From Desulfuromonas sp. (GTDB lineage Bacteria; Desulfobacterota; Desulfuromonadia; Desulfuromonadales; UBA2294): a stretch of DNA of 64,000 nt. The notes under the pieces are model-generated. The model made no database searches. It worked only from the letters and a program-made list of their open reading frames with translations, and was not told the origin of the DNA. Position numbers and translations under genes: made by a program. The stretch covers positions 1 through 64,000 of the forward strand of contig PKUH01000015.1 of the NCBI GenBank assembly GCA_002869615.1. Reading direction: 5' to 3'. Positions 1 through 9,052 of this stretch are shown in pieces. The number at the start of each line of letters is the position of its first letter. Within the stretch, counting starts at the first letter, position 1.

Positions 1-210
<210 letters not shown>

Positions 211-265
211 TCAAACCTTCAATTAACAAACTTATGTATATACTGGCCATCCCACAGATGTTGAA

Positions 266-341
<76 letters not shown>

Positions 342-371
342 ACGAAACAACTGTCTGGGGAGTCACATTAA

Positions 372-448
372 TGGAGCGGGAAACGGGATTCGAACCCGCG
401 ACCCTTAGCTTGGAAGGCTAATGCTCTAGCCAGCTGAGCTATTCCCGC
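372..448 (-). tRNA. tRNA-Gly (anticodon TCC)
   Basis: Minus-strand 77-nt cloverleaf with acceptor GCGGGAA and an encoded CCA. The anticodon arm TTAGC-CTTCCAA-GCTAA gives TCC. The T-loop GGGTTCGAATCCC is canonical. Confidence 0.97.
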
Positions 449-555
449 TCAAGATAAACAAAAAAATATTTTGGACTCGCTTCCGTTCGTCGTCCCAGTT
501 CCTTCGGTCTTCGACCTCCTGGTCCACGCCGTACAGATAAATACCGGCAAGTTAA

Positions 556-640
556 TGGTGGAGGGGGGAGGATTCGAACCTCCGAAGGCTACGCCGTCAG
601 ATTTACAGTCTGATCCCTTTGGCCACTCGGGAACCCCTCC
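556..640 (-). tRNA. tRNA-Tyr (anticodon GTA)
   Basis: Minus-strand 85-nt tRNA with a long variable arm, acceptor GGAGGGG and encoded CCA. The anticodon loop CTGTAAA gives GTA. A long variable arm is expected for bacterial tRNA-Tyr. Confidence 0.97.
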
Positions 641-686
641 GGGGAACACTTCATATATAGTTTTTGGGCTGAGCCCGGGTGCTCAA

Positions 687-762
687 TGGAGCTGGCGACA
701 GGAATTGAACCCGCGACCTGCTGATTACAAGTCAGCTGCTCTACCTACTGAGCTACGCCAGC
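687..762 (-). tRNA. tRNA-Thr (anticodon TGT)
   Basis: Minus-strand 76-nt cloverleaf, acceptor GCTGGCG with encoded CCA. The anticodon arm GCTGA-CTTGTAA-TCAGC gives TGT. It is the first tRNA of the cluster, five bases downstream of the predicted start site of promoter 774-802. Confidence 0.97.
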
Positions 763-773
763 ACAGAAGGCGA

Positions 774-802
774 TATATACAACAGCGTCCGGTAAATTGC
801 AA
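774..802 (-). promoter_or_regulatory. Sigma-70-type promoter of the tRNA-tuf operon
   Basis: On the minus strand TTGCAA (797-802), a 17-base spacer and TATATA (774-779) precede the first tRNA. The expected start falls within a few bases of the tRNA 5' end at 762. Spacing and position support it; there is no experimental evidence. Confidence 0.6.
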
Positions 803-878
803 GGAAAAATTTGAAGTTTTTTTCTGCCGGGAAAAGCAGATCGCGGAGGTGCTAACCACTGAGGATCAAAAGGAAAAA

Positions 879-1382
879 TTAGTCCTGCAGATCGGTCGGG
901 AAATGAATTCGATCCATAAAAACGACGAACTTGTAAGAGACCCAGAATGCCAGCAGGGAATAGATGAAGGAGATCAGGACCGGGCCGACGATACCGAGAT
1001 CAGATGTTGTCTCCATGATCAGCACAACCCCGCCAAGCCAGCCCAGAACCAGCACAACCCCGACGGTGCACCGGACCAGGGTCTTTATGACAACAAAAAC
1101 ACAAATAGCAACCCAGTCGTCCGGCTCATGCTCTTCTCTGGCTCCATACTGCAGGATCTCGACCAGCGTATCGTGAATCAGCGAGCCGATAACCGCCGCA
1201 AACACAAAAAAAAGGAGACCGGCGACCACCGCACTCCGGATGAAAGCATCAGGGTTGAGTTGACCGTCGCGAGCATAATCGTAACAGATCAGAACAAAAA
1301 CGACAGCGCTGAGAACCGCGCCCGGAATCCAGCCTTTATCAAAGCGTTTCCAGAACTCTCGCAACTGCCTTGCCAGATCCAT
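879..1382 (-). CDS. Conserved-type hypothetical membrane protein
   Basis: About 167 residues. I do not recognise the family. I start at the ATG at 1380-1382 because TGGAG lies about seven bases upstream; the frame stays open 17 codons further but without a better ribosome site. An amphipathic N terminus (LARQLREFWKRFDKG) is followed by about four hydrophobic segments: around 25-40, 52-75, 98-122 and 130-155. It is therefore probably an inner-membrane protein. It lies between rlmB and the tRNA-tuf operon on the same strand and is separated from rlmB by the candidate small RNA at 1461-1522. Confidence 0.7.
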   Translation of the reverse strand: MDLARQLREFWKRFDKGWIPGAVLSAVVFVLICYDYARDGQLNPDAFIRSAVVAGLLFFVFAAVIGSLIHDTLVEILQYGAREEHEPDDWVAICVFVVIKTLVRCTVGVVLVLGWLGGVVLIMETTSDLGIVGPVLISFIYSLLAFWVSYKFVVFMDRIHFPTDLQD

Positions 1383-1426
1383 TTCAGCTCCAGAAGTTTT
1401 CTTGAAAATTATTTTCAAAAAAACTA

Positions 1427-1455
1427 TTGACAATCCTGACTGATTTAGTTATAAA
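1427..1455 (+). promoter_or_regulatory. Strong sigma-70-type promoter for a small RNA
   Basis: TTGACA (1427-1432), a 17-base spacer and TATAAA (1450-1455) form a near-consensus promoter on the plus strand. No plus-strand protein gene follows; instead a hairpin with a T-run begins about 28 bases downstream. Confidence 0.65.
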
Positions 1456-1460
1456 TATAG

Positions 1461-1522
1461 CTACCTACCAACCCTACTTTTCGGGATGCTCCTTCCCCTC
1501 CTGGGAGCATCCCAATTTTTTT
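1461..1522 (+). ncRNA. Candidate small RNA ending in a C-rich-loop terminator
   Basis: Downstream of the promoter at 1427-1455 lies a non-coding stretch of about 20 bases. A 10-bp stem then follows (1483-1492 pairs with 1504-1513) with a C-rich loop (1493-1503, including TTCCCCTCCT) and seven T residues (1516-1522). A transcript of about 60 nt would therefore start and stop in this gap between convergent or divergent minus-strand genes. The pyrimidine-rich CCCCUCC loop is complementary to Shine-Dalgarno-like sequence, a feature of several trans-acting small RNAs. The function is inferred only. Alternatively the hairpin could be a relic terminator. Confidence 0.5.
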
Positions 1523-1576
1523 GCTTTTTTTCAAACGCAATCATCAACCTGCCATATCGAAAAAAAGAGTTGGAAT

Positions 1577-2332
1577 TCAATTTCGACCTTTCTTCTCCAC
1601 TCGTTGCCGAACAACTTCAAACAACGTCACCGCTGCTGCCACTGAAGCGTTGAGGGACGAAACCCCGCCAGCCATCGGAATCGACAGGAACAGATCGCAG
1701 CGTTTGCGCACCACCGGCCGCAAGCCGCTCCCCTCGCTGCCGACAACCAGAGCCAGATCGCCTTTGAGGTCAATATCATAAAGAGAGGATGCACCCTCCT
1801 CGCCGGCCAGGCCGTACAGCCAGACATGCTCCTCGCGCAACCGATCCATCGTACGTGCCAGATTGGTCACCTGGCAGAGCGGAATATGCGACAGGGCACC
1901 GGCCGCCGACTTCTCAACCACGCCGGTCACCGGGCAGGATCGATCTTTGGCAACAATAACCCCATGGCAGCCGACGGCGTCGGCACTGCGCAGGATTGCC
2001 CCGAAATTATGTGGATCGGTTATGCCGTCGAGAATCAGAATAAACACCGGCCGGTCACTCTGCCGGGCCCGCACGATCAATTCATCAATATCGATATAGG
2101 GAAAAGGTGAGATCCGGAGAAGAACTCCCTGATGCCGATTGTTGCCGGCCAGCTTATCGAGTTCCTGGCGCCGGCAGAGCCGCACCGGAATATTTTGCTG
2201 ACGGGCTGTTTGCTGCAATTCCTCCAAACGGGGCGATCTGGCATCATCCTGCAGCAGCAACTCCTGCGGCTTGCGGCGACTGCCGCGGAGGGCTTCGACG
2301 ACCGGATTGATCCCGTAGAGGAGATCGGACAT
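1577..2332 (-). CDS. rlmB: 23S rRNA (guanosine-2'-O-)-methyltransferase RlmB / TrmH family
   Basis: 251 residues, the usual length. An N-terminal L30e-like substrate-binding region (1-75, starting LLYGINPVVEAL) is followed by the SPOUT methyltransferase domain. The knot motifs are visible: LDGITDPHNFGAILRSAD with the catalytic Asn/Arg, then VVGSEGSGLRP and a C-terminal LNASVAAA. RlmB methylates G2251 in the peptidyl-transferase loop of 23S rRNA in E. coli. The ATG overlaps the upstream pyrF end closely (TGATATG), so the two are translationally coupled. Family assignment is solid; the exact target nucleotide is inferred. Confidence 0.92.
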   Translation of the reverse strand: MSDLLYGINPVVEALRGSRRKPQELLLQDDARSPRLEELQQTARQQNIPVRLCRRQELDKLAGNNRHQGVLLRISPFPYIDIDELIVRARQSDRPVFILILDGITDPHNFGAILRSADAVGCHGVIVAKDRSCPVTGVVEKSAAGALSHIPLCQVTNLARTMDRLREEHVWLYGLAGEEGASSLYDIDLKGDLALVVGSEGSGLRPVVRKRCDLFLSIPMAGGVSSLNASVAAAVTLFEVVRQRVEKKGRN

Positions 2333-2333
2333 A

Positions 2334-3056
2334 TCAGCGCGCCGCCAGGGCGCTTTCCATTTCTTCGAGGATCATTTCAGCAGCGACTACCGGATCGGCC
2401 GCGGCCGATATCGGCCGACCAATAACGAGATAATCGGCGCCGGCGGAGATCGCTTCAGCAGGGGTCGTCACCCGCTTCTGATCATCCATCGCAGCAAAAG
2501 TCGGACGGACTCCGGGGGTAATGATAATAAAGTCATCACCGCAGGCCTCGCGAATCAGCCCGACCTCTTTTGGTGAGGCGACAACGCCATCCATGCCGGC
2601 ATCCTGGGTCAATTTCGCCAGACGCGGCACCATCTCGGCAACAGGACGGTCAATACCGATCCCTTTCAAGGTCTCTTCGGTCGAAGAGGTCAGAATGGTA
2701 ACGGCGATCCGCAGGGGACGATTCTCGCAACCGCAGGCATCGGTTTCGGCGACGACCCGCTCCATCATCTCGCGTCCGCCAAGGGCGTGTACGTTGAAAA
2801 TCCGGGCACCGAGCCGGCAGGCTTCGACCCCGGCCTTGGCGACGGTATTGGGGATATCATGATATTTCAGATCCAGGAAGACATCACTCCCCTGTTCCTG
2901 GATCATCCGGACAACCTCCGGCCCGCACCGGGTAAACAACTGCTTGCCGACCTTGAACACACCGACTTTTTCATGCAGCAACTCAACCCATTTTCGGGCC
3001 TCGTCAAAGCTGTCAACATCAAGGGCAAAAATCAATCTTTCTCTGGCTGTAATCAT
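2334..3056 (-). CDS. pyrF: Orotidine 5'-phosphate decarboxylase
   Basis: 240 residues, a full-length bacterial PyrF that converts OMP to UMP, the last step of UMP synthesis. Visible motifs are ALDVDSFDEA near the N terminus, the catalytic DLKYHDIPNTV (about residues 60-70), VTPGVRP and the C-terminal phosphate-binding IGRPI. The start ATG follows the stop of the DUF4388 gene without a gap (TAAATG), so the genes form an operon. Confidence 0.96.
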   Translation of the reverse strand: MITARERLIFALDVDSFDEARKWVELLHEKVGVFKVGKQLFTRCGPEVVRMIQEQGSDVFLDLKYHDIPNTVAKAGVEACRLGARIFNVHALGGREMMERVVAETDACGCENRPLRIAVTILTSSTEETLKGIGIDRPVAEMVPRLAKLTQDAGMDGVVASPKEVGLIREACGDDFIIITPGVRPTFAAMDDQKRVTTPAEAISAGADYLVIGRPISAAADPVVAAEMILEEMESALAAR

Positions 3057-4283
3057 TTATTCACCTCTGCCGATCAGGCTCTTGATGCGCTCGGAAACCT
3101 TCTGCACCCTCTTGATCAGTTCAGCCGATTCTTCGTTTGGCAGGTTTTCCTTGGCAGAAATACACTCCATGTAAATAACTTCACTCAGGGCGTCAGCCAG
3201 AAGCCGTTTTTTGTCGCCCTCTTCGAGGCCATCGAGGTTCGCCATAATCCGGCCTCCGTCAACCGAACCATCCTTGCCGACTGTGACATCACGAAAAACA
3301 TAAGAATATGGTTGCGGCAGATCACGGATAAAGATCTGGACCTCTTCGAGGAACGAATCATGGACGGTCGATACCTGTTTTGCCATGGCGACCAATGCAC
3401 CATTGAACACAGAGAGCAGATCACCGAGATCACCCTTGACTTCGGCTACCGCTGGCTCTTCAAGTGAAACAACTTTTTTACGGATCAGGCCATGCAGAAT
3501 TCTGAGACCGTCAAACTCACCGAAACCGGCCCGGCGAATCAGTTCCTTGACGTTACACTGCTTATCGCGAATTATTTCGATAAGACTCTGTTCATCCTCG
3601 TCAAGGGTCTGGCCACGCTGGTTACCGAGAATCGGAACCGCTTCTACCGAAGGAATTTCACGCAGATAGAGCGCCCGTTCGTCAACCCGACGCAACCCTT
3701 CCATAATCAGATTCTGGGTATTCAGCGAAAGACGAACGATCTTGTCTTTTTCGATCGTCTTGTTGCGCATACAGAAATCGCCTTCTTTAAAGGTAAAGAT
3801 CGAATAGATGATTGCCTCGACCTGCTGGCGAATTGCCAACCAGAGATCCTTGGCAGTAATAATCTCTTTTTCGACCAGAATTTTACCGACCGGCGCAGCA
3901 GTGCTTCCGACTTCCTTGATCTTTTTCAGGGTTGCCTGGTTAATCTTGCCCAGATCATACAGAACCTCGGGCAGAGATTCATGGGGGAAGGTACTCGAAG
4001 CAAAAACGATTTCTCCTTCCGAGAAAAAAAGCTCCTTGCTCCCCCCCTTGAGATTAAACAGGAGCGAACCGTTCTTGCGGAACATATTGCAGAATGAGAG
4101 AAGGTCGGTCACGGTCACTTCACCGATCGCTCCGGCCATCAACATCGGCCCTTCATCGGTATTCGCCAGAAGGATGTGTTGCGACGAAAGCGATACCTCA
4201 TCCAGGTCTTTTTTACCGATGGCCGCAGCACCTCTGGATGAAATTGTGATCCTGCCAGTGCTATCAATAGACTGTTTCGCCAT
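3057..4283 (-). CDS. DUF4388 domain protein
   Basis: 408 residues. The region around 50-150 (AGAIGEVTVTDLLSFCNMF, then FSEGEIVFASSTFP) matches the DUF4388 domain, which in myxobacteria and Geobacter occurs in PatA-like and other signalling proteins. The rest contains helical stretches (LLADALSEVIYMECISAKE) and no recognised catalytic motif. A possible role in signal transduction or gliding-type regulation is known only for relatives. The ATG has AAAGGAC about eight bases upstream. It lies between proS and pyrF on the same strand, probably in one transcript. Confidence 0.75.
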   Translation of the reverse strand: MAKQSIDSTGRITISSRGAAAIGKKDLDEVSLSSQHILLANTDEGPMLMAGAIGEVTVTDLLSFCNMFRKNGSLLFNLKGGSKELFFSEGEIVFASSTFPHESLPEVLYDLGKINQATLKKIKEVGSTAAPVGKILVEKEIITAKDLWLAIRQQVEAIIYSIFTFKEGDFCMRNKTIEKDKIVRLSLNTQNLIMEGLRRVDERALYLREIPSVEAVPILGNQRGQTLDEDEQSLIEIIRDKQCNVKELIRRAGFGEFDGLRILHGLIRKKVVSLEEPAVAEVKGDLGDLLSVFNGALVAMAKQVSTVHDSFLEEVQIFIRDLPQPYSYVFRDVTVGKDGSVDGGRIMANLDGLEEGDKKRLLADALSEVIYMECISAKENLPNEESAELIKRVQKVSERIKSLIGRGE

Positions 4284-4312
4284 GCAATGAGTCCTTTATC
4301 AAAAGTTGGCAG

Positions 4313-6034
4313 TTAAGCTTCAAGGGTCAACGCCGCGGCGACCCGCTCGGTCAGATTCGACACGGCCTGGTCGACCGGGATCATCTCGCGCTCGCCACCG
4401 GACCGTTCCTGGAGCTCAAAAGCTCCCTCCTGCAGTCCCCTGGCCCCGACTGTGACCCGTAAAGGGATGCCAATCAGGTCAGCATCCTTGAACTTGCTGC
4501 CGGGGCGCTCGTCGCGATCATCAAGCAAAACCTCGATGCCGGTGTCGAGAAGTTCCCGGTAAATTTTTTCGGCGGCATCACGGACCGCATCATCGTTCGG
4601 GTTCAACATTGTGACAAGGACCTGGAAAGGCGCAATCGGCATTGGCCAGATGATACCATTTTCGTCATTGTTCTGTTCAATTGAAGCCGCCACCGTCCGG
4701 CCGATTCCAATTCCATAACAACCCATCACCAGATTCCGATCCTGGCCCGACTCGTCCTGAACCCTTGCACCGAGCGCCTCAGAATACTTGGTGCCGAGTT
4801 TAAAAACATGCCCGACCTCGATACCACGCCAGACTTCGAGCCGACCGGCACAACGCGGACAGGGATCGCCGCTTTCGGCCTGACGCAAATCGGCAAAAGC
4901 CTCTACGTTGAAGTCCCGACCACAGTTGGCTCCGGTCAGATGGGTATCGGCCTGATTGGCACCAACAACAAAATCGCTCATTGCCTGTACGGCCTGGTCT
5001 GCCAGGATGCGGAGTTACAGGCCGACCGGTCCGGCGTAACCGCTCGGCGCTCCGGTCACTTTTTCAACCGCTTCGTCGGACGCGAACTCGAGATGATTGC
5101 AATCGAGATAGTTGCAAAGCTTGATTTCGTTCAGTTCATGATCGCCGCGCAGCAGCACCGCGACCGTCTCGTCCGCATCGGTGGTTACGAGCAGGGTCTT
5201 GACCGTTTGCTGTGGATCGACCTTGAGGAAAGAAGCAACCTCTTCGATGGTTTTTTTGCCCGGGGTCGCAACCTCCGCCAAATCAGCCAAAGCGGTCGGC
5301 GCCTCAGTCGCAGGCGGTTGCAATTCGGCCTTTTCGACATTGGCAGCATATTCGCAGCTGTCGCACGAGACGATGGCGTCCTCACCCGATTCGGCGAGGA
5401 CCATGAATTCATGCGACGAGCTCCCGCCAATATTGCCGGAATCCGCTTCGACCGCCCGGAACTTGAGACCGCAGCGTTCGAAAATCCGGCGATAAGCCTG
5501 GTACATCTTTTCGTAGGCAGTATCGGCGCCGGCATCATCAACATCAAACGAGTAGGCATCTTTCATGATAAACTCGCGACCACGCATCAGGCCGAAGCGG
5601 GGCCGGATTTCATCACGAAATTTGGTCTGAATCTGGTAAAGATTGATCGGGACCTGGCGGTACGATTTGATTTCACGCCGGGCGATATCGGTAATCACCT
5701 CTTCGTGAGTCGGTCCGAGACAGAATTCTCCGTCTTTGCGATCCTTTAACCGGAGCAGTTCCCTGCCGTACTGTTCCCAGCGGCCCGATTCGATCCAGAG
5801 TTCAGCCGGGGTCACCATCGGCATATGCAGCTCGATCGCTCCGGCCCGGTTCATTTCTTCACGGACAATCTGCTCAACCTTGCGCACGGCCCGCAGACCG
5901 AAAGGCATATAGCTGTAGATACCGGCGGCAACCTTGCGGATCATGCCGGCCCGGATCATCAACTGATGACTGATCACCTCGGCATCGGCCGGGGTCTCTT
6001 TCGTTGTCGGGAGAAGATATTGAGTATAACGCAT
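4313..6034 (-). CDS. proS: Prolyl-tRNA synthetase interrupted by an in-frame TAA
   Basis: The reverse-strand frame encodes a bacterial-type ProRS of the normal length (573 codons before the final stop). It has the N-terminal [20 protein letters not shown], class II motif 2 ([17 protein letters not shown]), a YbaK-like editing insert (about 225-345), motif 3 ([14 protein letters not shown]) and the anticodon-binding domain. A TAA at 5015-5017 (codon 340) breaks it. Sequence on both sides is in the same frame and matches the family without loss (AGPVGL, stop, LRILADQAV). AGAGG six bases upstream supports the start at 6034 rather than the ORF-extended one at 6079. The gene is normally essential. 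The stop may be a sequencing or assembly error, a recent mutation or a read-through site. Confidence 0.9.
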
Positions 6035-6159
6035 GAGAAACCTCTGTTTGCTGGTAAATAGAGACTGCCGCAAGGGCATAATCAGGCACAGAAATTAGCT
6101 TATTTCCGGGCAGATTGCAAGGAAACTTGAGTAAAATCGAGGCACAGAGCAGGTGGGTC

Positions 6160-6846
6160 TCAATTGGAGAGCAGTAGCGGTAATTCCTTCAGCGTTTTGA
6201 TTTCTGATACCGGTTCTCCCGGGAGCCGTTCCGGCTTCTGGCCGAAGCGGTTCACCCAGACGACATTCAGCCCGAATGTTGCTGCTCCGGCCACATCCCA
6301 GGCATTGGAAGAAAGGAAGCAGAGCTCGGCGGCCGAAACATTGAAATAATCGACCCCGAGTTGATAGGTCCGTGGGTCAACCTTGAATACGCCGGCTTCT
6401 TCGACCGACAAAATCGCGTCAAAATGATCCTTGAGTCCGGCATTCTCTACCGCAGCCTTGAGCATCATGGGTGAGCCATTCGAGAGAATTGCGAGCCCGA
6501 CATCCCTATCCTTTAAATCCTTGAGGGTCTGAGCCACTTCAGGATAACAATCGAGACGAAGATATGCATCGAGAAGCTTCTGGCGAAGTTCTTTGTCATC
6601 TATACCATAACTGTCCAGGGCAAAGTCGAGGGCATCCTGCGTCACCTGCCAAAAATCGGCATGCTTGTGCATCAGGCTTCTCAGCCAGGTGTATTCCAGC
6701 TGCCTGTTCCGCCAGAGTTCGGAAATTTTGGCAGCATCGCGACCGAGCAGATCGATATACTGACCGACCGCGGAATGGACATCAAACAAGGTGCCGTATG
6801 CATCAAAAAGACAGGCCCTGATTCCCATTGAACCGATTTTAGCCAT
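6160..6846 (-). CDS. Haloacid dehalogenase type II (L-2-haloacid dehalogenase family)
   Basis: 228 residues. HAD motifs are in order: the nucleophile loop LFDAYGTLFDV near the N terminus, ILSNGSP (motif II), the Lys of GVFKVDPRTY, and LSSNAWDVAGA, whose Ser/Asn/Asp pattern is typical of L-2-haloacid dehalogenases. Members hydrolyse L-2-haloacids to D-2-hydroxyacids, but some act on other phosphorylated or halogenated substrates. GCAGGAGA lies just before the ATG at 6846; the slightly earlier ATG would overlap that ribosome site. It is separated from proS by about 125 bases. Confidence 0.88.
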   Translation of the reverse strand: MAKIGSMGIRACLFDAYGTLFDVHSAVGQYIDLLGRDAAKISELWRNRQLEYTWLRSLMHKHADFWQVTQDALDFALDSYGIDDKELRQKLLDAYLRLDCYPEVAQTLKDLKDRDVGLAILSNGSPMMLKAAVENAGLKDHFDAILSVEEAGVFKVDPRTYQLGVDYFNVSAAELCFLSSNAWDVAGAATFGLNVVWVNRFGQKPERLPGEPVSEIKTLKELPLLLSN

Positions 6847-7201
6847 AATCGTCTCCTGCAAGCTACCTATCTAATTCGTACCAGATTATAATAGCCGATT
6901 TATGCAGCGATTCAGCATTCGTAAGTCCAAAAAAACCTTTTTCCTGATTTTCTGTCAATATTTTACTTGATTTCAAAAAACAGCGAAACAATCAACAATT
7001 CGGTTCGTAAAGCCGACAAGGTTCTCTGCCGTTCCGAAGACAAGATACGGGATCGGATTAAACTAATAACAGGAGGAAATAAAAAGACAAGTACCGGGCC
7101 AGCGTTGTCAGGGACCCGGCGAATCATTACCGGGCATGCCTGATTGGTCCTGATTCTAATGAGACAGCGGGCGATTGCCGAAACTGTCGACACTTAAAGC
7201 A
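6847..7201. other. 355-base intergenic region
   Basis: The gap lies between the HAD gene and ispG. A 76-codon open frame exists on the minus strand (6963-7193), but it has arginine- and leucine-rich composition without a family match. I see no tRNA, terminator with a T-run or convincing promoter here. A plus-strand AGGAGG at about 7071 is not followed by a start codon. Confidence 0.5.
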
Positions 7202-8263
7202 TCAACTTTTCTCTTCGATCATTTTCCGGGCTTCCTCCAGCAACGCTTCAACCATCTCCGTCTCCGGAACTTTACGAACCAGTTTCCCTTTCCTGAAAAT
7301 GACGCCCTCCCCCCGGCCGCCGGCCAGACCGAGATCAGCCTCGCGCGCCTCCCCCGGCCCATTGACAACACACCCCATGACCGCTACCGATATTTTCTTC
7401 GGCAGTCCATGCAAACGGCGTTCAACTTCCTCTGCGACATCGATCAGGTCGATTTCGCAGCGGCCGCAGGTTGGACAGCTGATAAAAACCGGGCCCCGCT
7501 CGCGTAACTCCAGGCTCTTAAGAATCTCCCAGCCGACCCGGATCTCTTCAACCGGATCGCCGGTCAGCGAAACCCTCAGGGTGTCGCCGATACCTTCGGC
7601 CAACAGCGCCCCGATGCCGATCGCGCTCTTGATCGTACCGCTCCAGATCGTACCGGCTTCGGTGACTCCGATATGCAAAGGGTAGTCAACCTTGCCGGCG
7701 AGCATCCGGTAGGCAACAATCGTGCGTTGTACATCGGAGGCCTTGATGCTGACCTTGATCTGGTCAAAATTGAGATCTTCGAGAATACGGATATTGCCAA
7801 TGGCGCTGACCACCAGGGCCTCGGCACAGGGATGGCCATAGGCCTCCAGCACTTTTTTCTCGAGGGAACCGGCGTTGACGCCGATCCGAATCGGGATACC
7901 GCGATCGGCACAGGCCGCCACGATCTCCCTGACCTTCCAGGTCTCGCCAATATTCCCGGGGTTGATCCGCAAAGCGTCGACCCCGGCCGCGACCGAGGCG
8001 AGAGCAAGTTTGTGATCAAAATGGATATCGGCGATCAGCGGAATCGGACACTCGGCCTTGATCGCCCTTAACGCTTCAGCCGCTGTTGCGTCTGGAACGG
8101 CGCAACGAACGATTTCGCAGCCAGCTGCGGTCAGTTGCCGAATTTGCTCAAGGGTGGCTGCGACGTTGCGGGTATCGGTGTTGGTCATCGACTGCACCGA
8201 TACCGGAGCGCCGCCACCGACGGCAACATCGCCAACCATAATTTGACGGGTATTTTCTGTCAT
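7202..8263 (-). CDS. ispG: 4-hydroxy-3-methylbut-2-enyl diphosphate synthase (GcpE/IspG)
   Basis: 353 residues. It converts MEcPP to HMBPP in the MEP isoprenoid pathway, using a [4Fe-4S] cluster. A TIM-barrel N-terminal part (PVSVQSMTNTDTRN, then IPLIADIHFDHKLA, INPGNIG) is followed by the C-terminal cluster domain with CPTCGRCEIDL and MGCVVNGPGEA, which supply the three cluster cysteines. The longer frame to 8338 is rejected: GCAGGAG precedes the ATG at 8263 and the family starts there. Confidence 0.96.
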   Translation of the reverse strand: MTENTRQIMVGDVAVGGGAPVSVQSMTNTDTRNVAATLEQIRQLTAAGCEIVRCAVPDATAAEALRAIKAECPIPLIADIHFDHKLALASVAAGVDALRINPGNIGETWKVREIVAACADRGIPIRIGVNAGSLEKKVLEAYGHPCAEALVVSAIGNIRILEDLNFDQIKVSIKASDVQRTIVAYRMLAGKVDYPLHIGVTEAGTIWSGTIKSAIGIGALLAEGIGDTLRVSLTGDPVEEIRVGWEILKSLELRERGPVFISCPTCGRCEIDLIDVAEEVERRLHGLPKKISVAVMGCVVNGPGEAREADLGLAGGRGEGVIFRKGKLVRKVPETEMVEALLEEARKMIEEKS

Positions 8264-8334
8264 GGAATCTCCTGCGAAAAGACTGAATGCATTTAGCCAT
8301 GCAGGAGGGATGAAGTCAAGAGGCGGAGGCTGAA

Positions 8335-8934
8335 TCACTCTCCGGGAAGAGCGGCAGGAGGAGCGCCCGGAAGAACCTTGAGCAGGCTGAAGGCCCCACG
8401 CAGTTCACCGGTTCGATAGCCGGTCGCCTTGTCGTCGGGATATCTCGCCGCAATCTGGCTCGCGACCTCAGCCGACAGGTTCGACCCGTGGCAGGTCAGG
8501 CATGGCTTCTGCACAATAATCGGCTTCATGTAACGGAAGACGCGACGACCTTCAACATTGATCAGCTTGGCAAACTCGAAAGAAGAGAGATCGTCACCTG
8601 CGGCCTGGCGCATTGCAAACAGTTCAAGGACATCCCGCTCCCAGGTATCGGGGCTGTTGCCTGGATTTCTTGCCTTGAATGAGGTCCGCCGAATCTCCCA
8701 GCCACTACTCGACATCAGCCGGTCAGTAATCCCTTCGACCTGCAATCGGCACGCCCCCAGGGCATCGGCGGCACCTTTTTCACGTACGTCACGCGACACC
8801 CGTTGCCGGAGCTCTCCGGCAATAATTTCAATCTGCGAGCGGGCCTGCCGCAACAATTTCACATCAGCACTTTCGGCCAACACCGTCAGCGGTAAAAGAA
8901 ACAGCAGCCCTGTTGACAGTAATAGACGGAACAT
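8335..8934 (-). CDS. Secreted DUF3365 (Tll0287-like) haem-binding protein
   Basis: 199 residues. A hydrophobic signal peptide (FRLLLSTGLLFLLPLTVLAES) is followed by a DUF3365/Tll0287-like domain with the characteristic WEIRRTSFKARNP region. One c-type haem site, CLTCHG, lies near residue 145. Such domains sense or carry haem in the periplasm, often fused to kinases or chemoreceptors; here the domain stands alone. AAAGG eight bases upstream selects the ATG at 8934. It diverges from yedF across a 118-base gap. Confidence 0.85.
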   Translation of the reverse strand: MFRLLLSTGLLFLLPLTVLAESADVKLLRQARSQIEIIAGELRQRVSRDVREKGAADALGACRLQVEGITDRLMSSSGWEIRRTSFKARNPGNSPDTWERDVLELFAMRQAAGDDLSSFEFAKLINVEGRRVFRYMKPIIVQKPCLTCHGSNLSAEVASQIAARYPDDKATGYRTGELRGAFSLLKVLPGAPPAALPGE

Positions 8935-9052
8935 AATCGACACCTTTATTTGAAAATATGAATTATCATATATTTTATTTTAAATCAACACTTTGGTTGC
9001 ACTGTTTCGCGACCTCCTCTACTATATCCCGATCAAATATTCAGGAGTATTT

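Noticed and set aside
471-1430. A 319-codon plus-strand open frame across tRNA-Tyr, tRNA-Thr and the neighbouring gene
   Set aside because: It lies antisense to two clear tRNA genes and a minus-strand membrane protein, has no family likeness and runs through low-complexity sequence.
6963-7193. 76-codon minus-strand frame between the HAD gene and ispG
   Set aside because: No ribosome site, no family match and arginine-rich composition; treated as non-coding.
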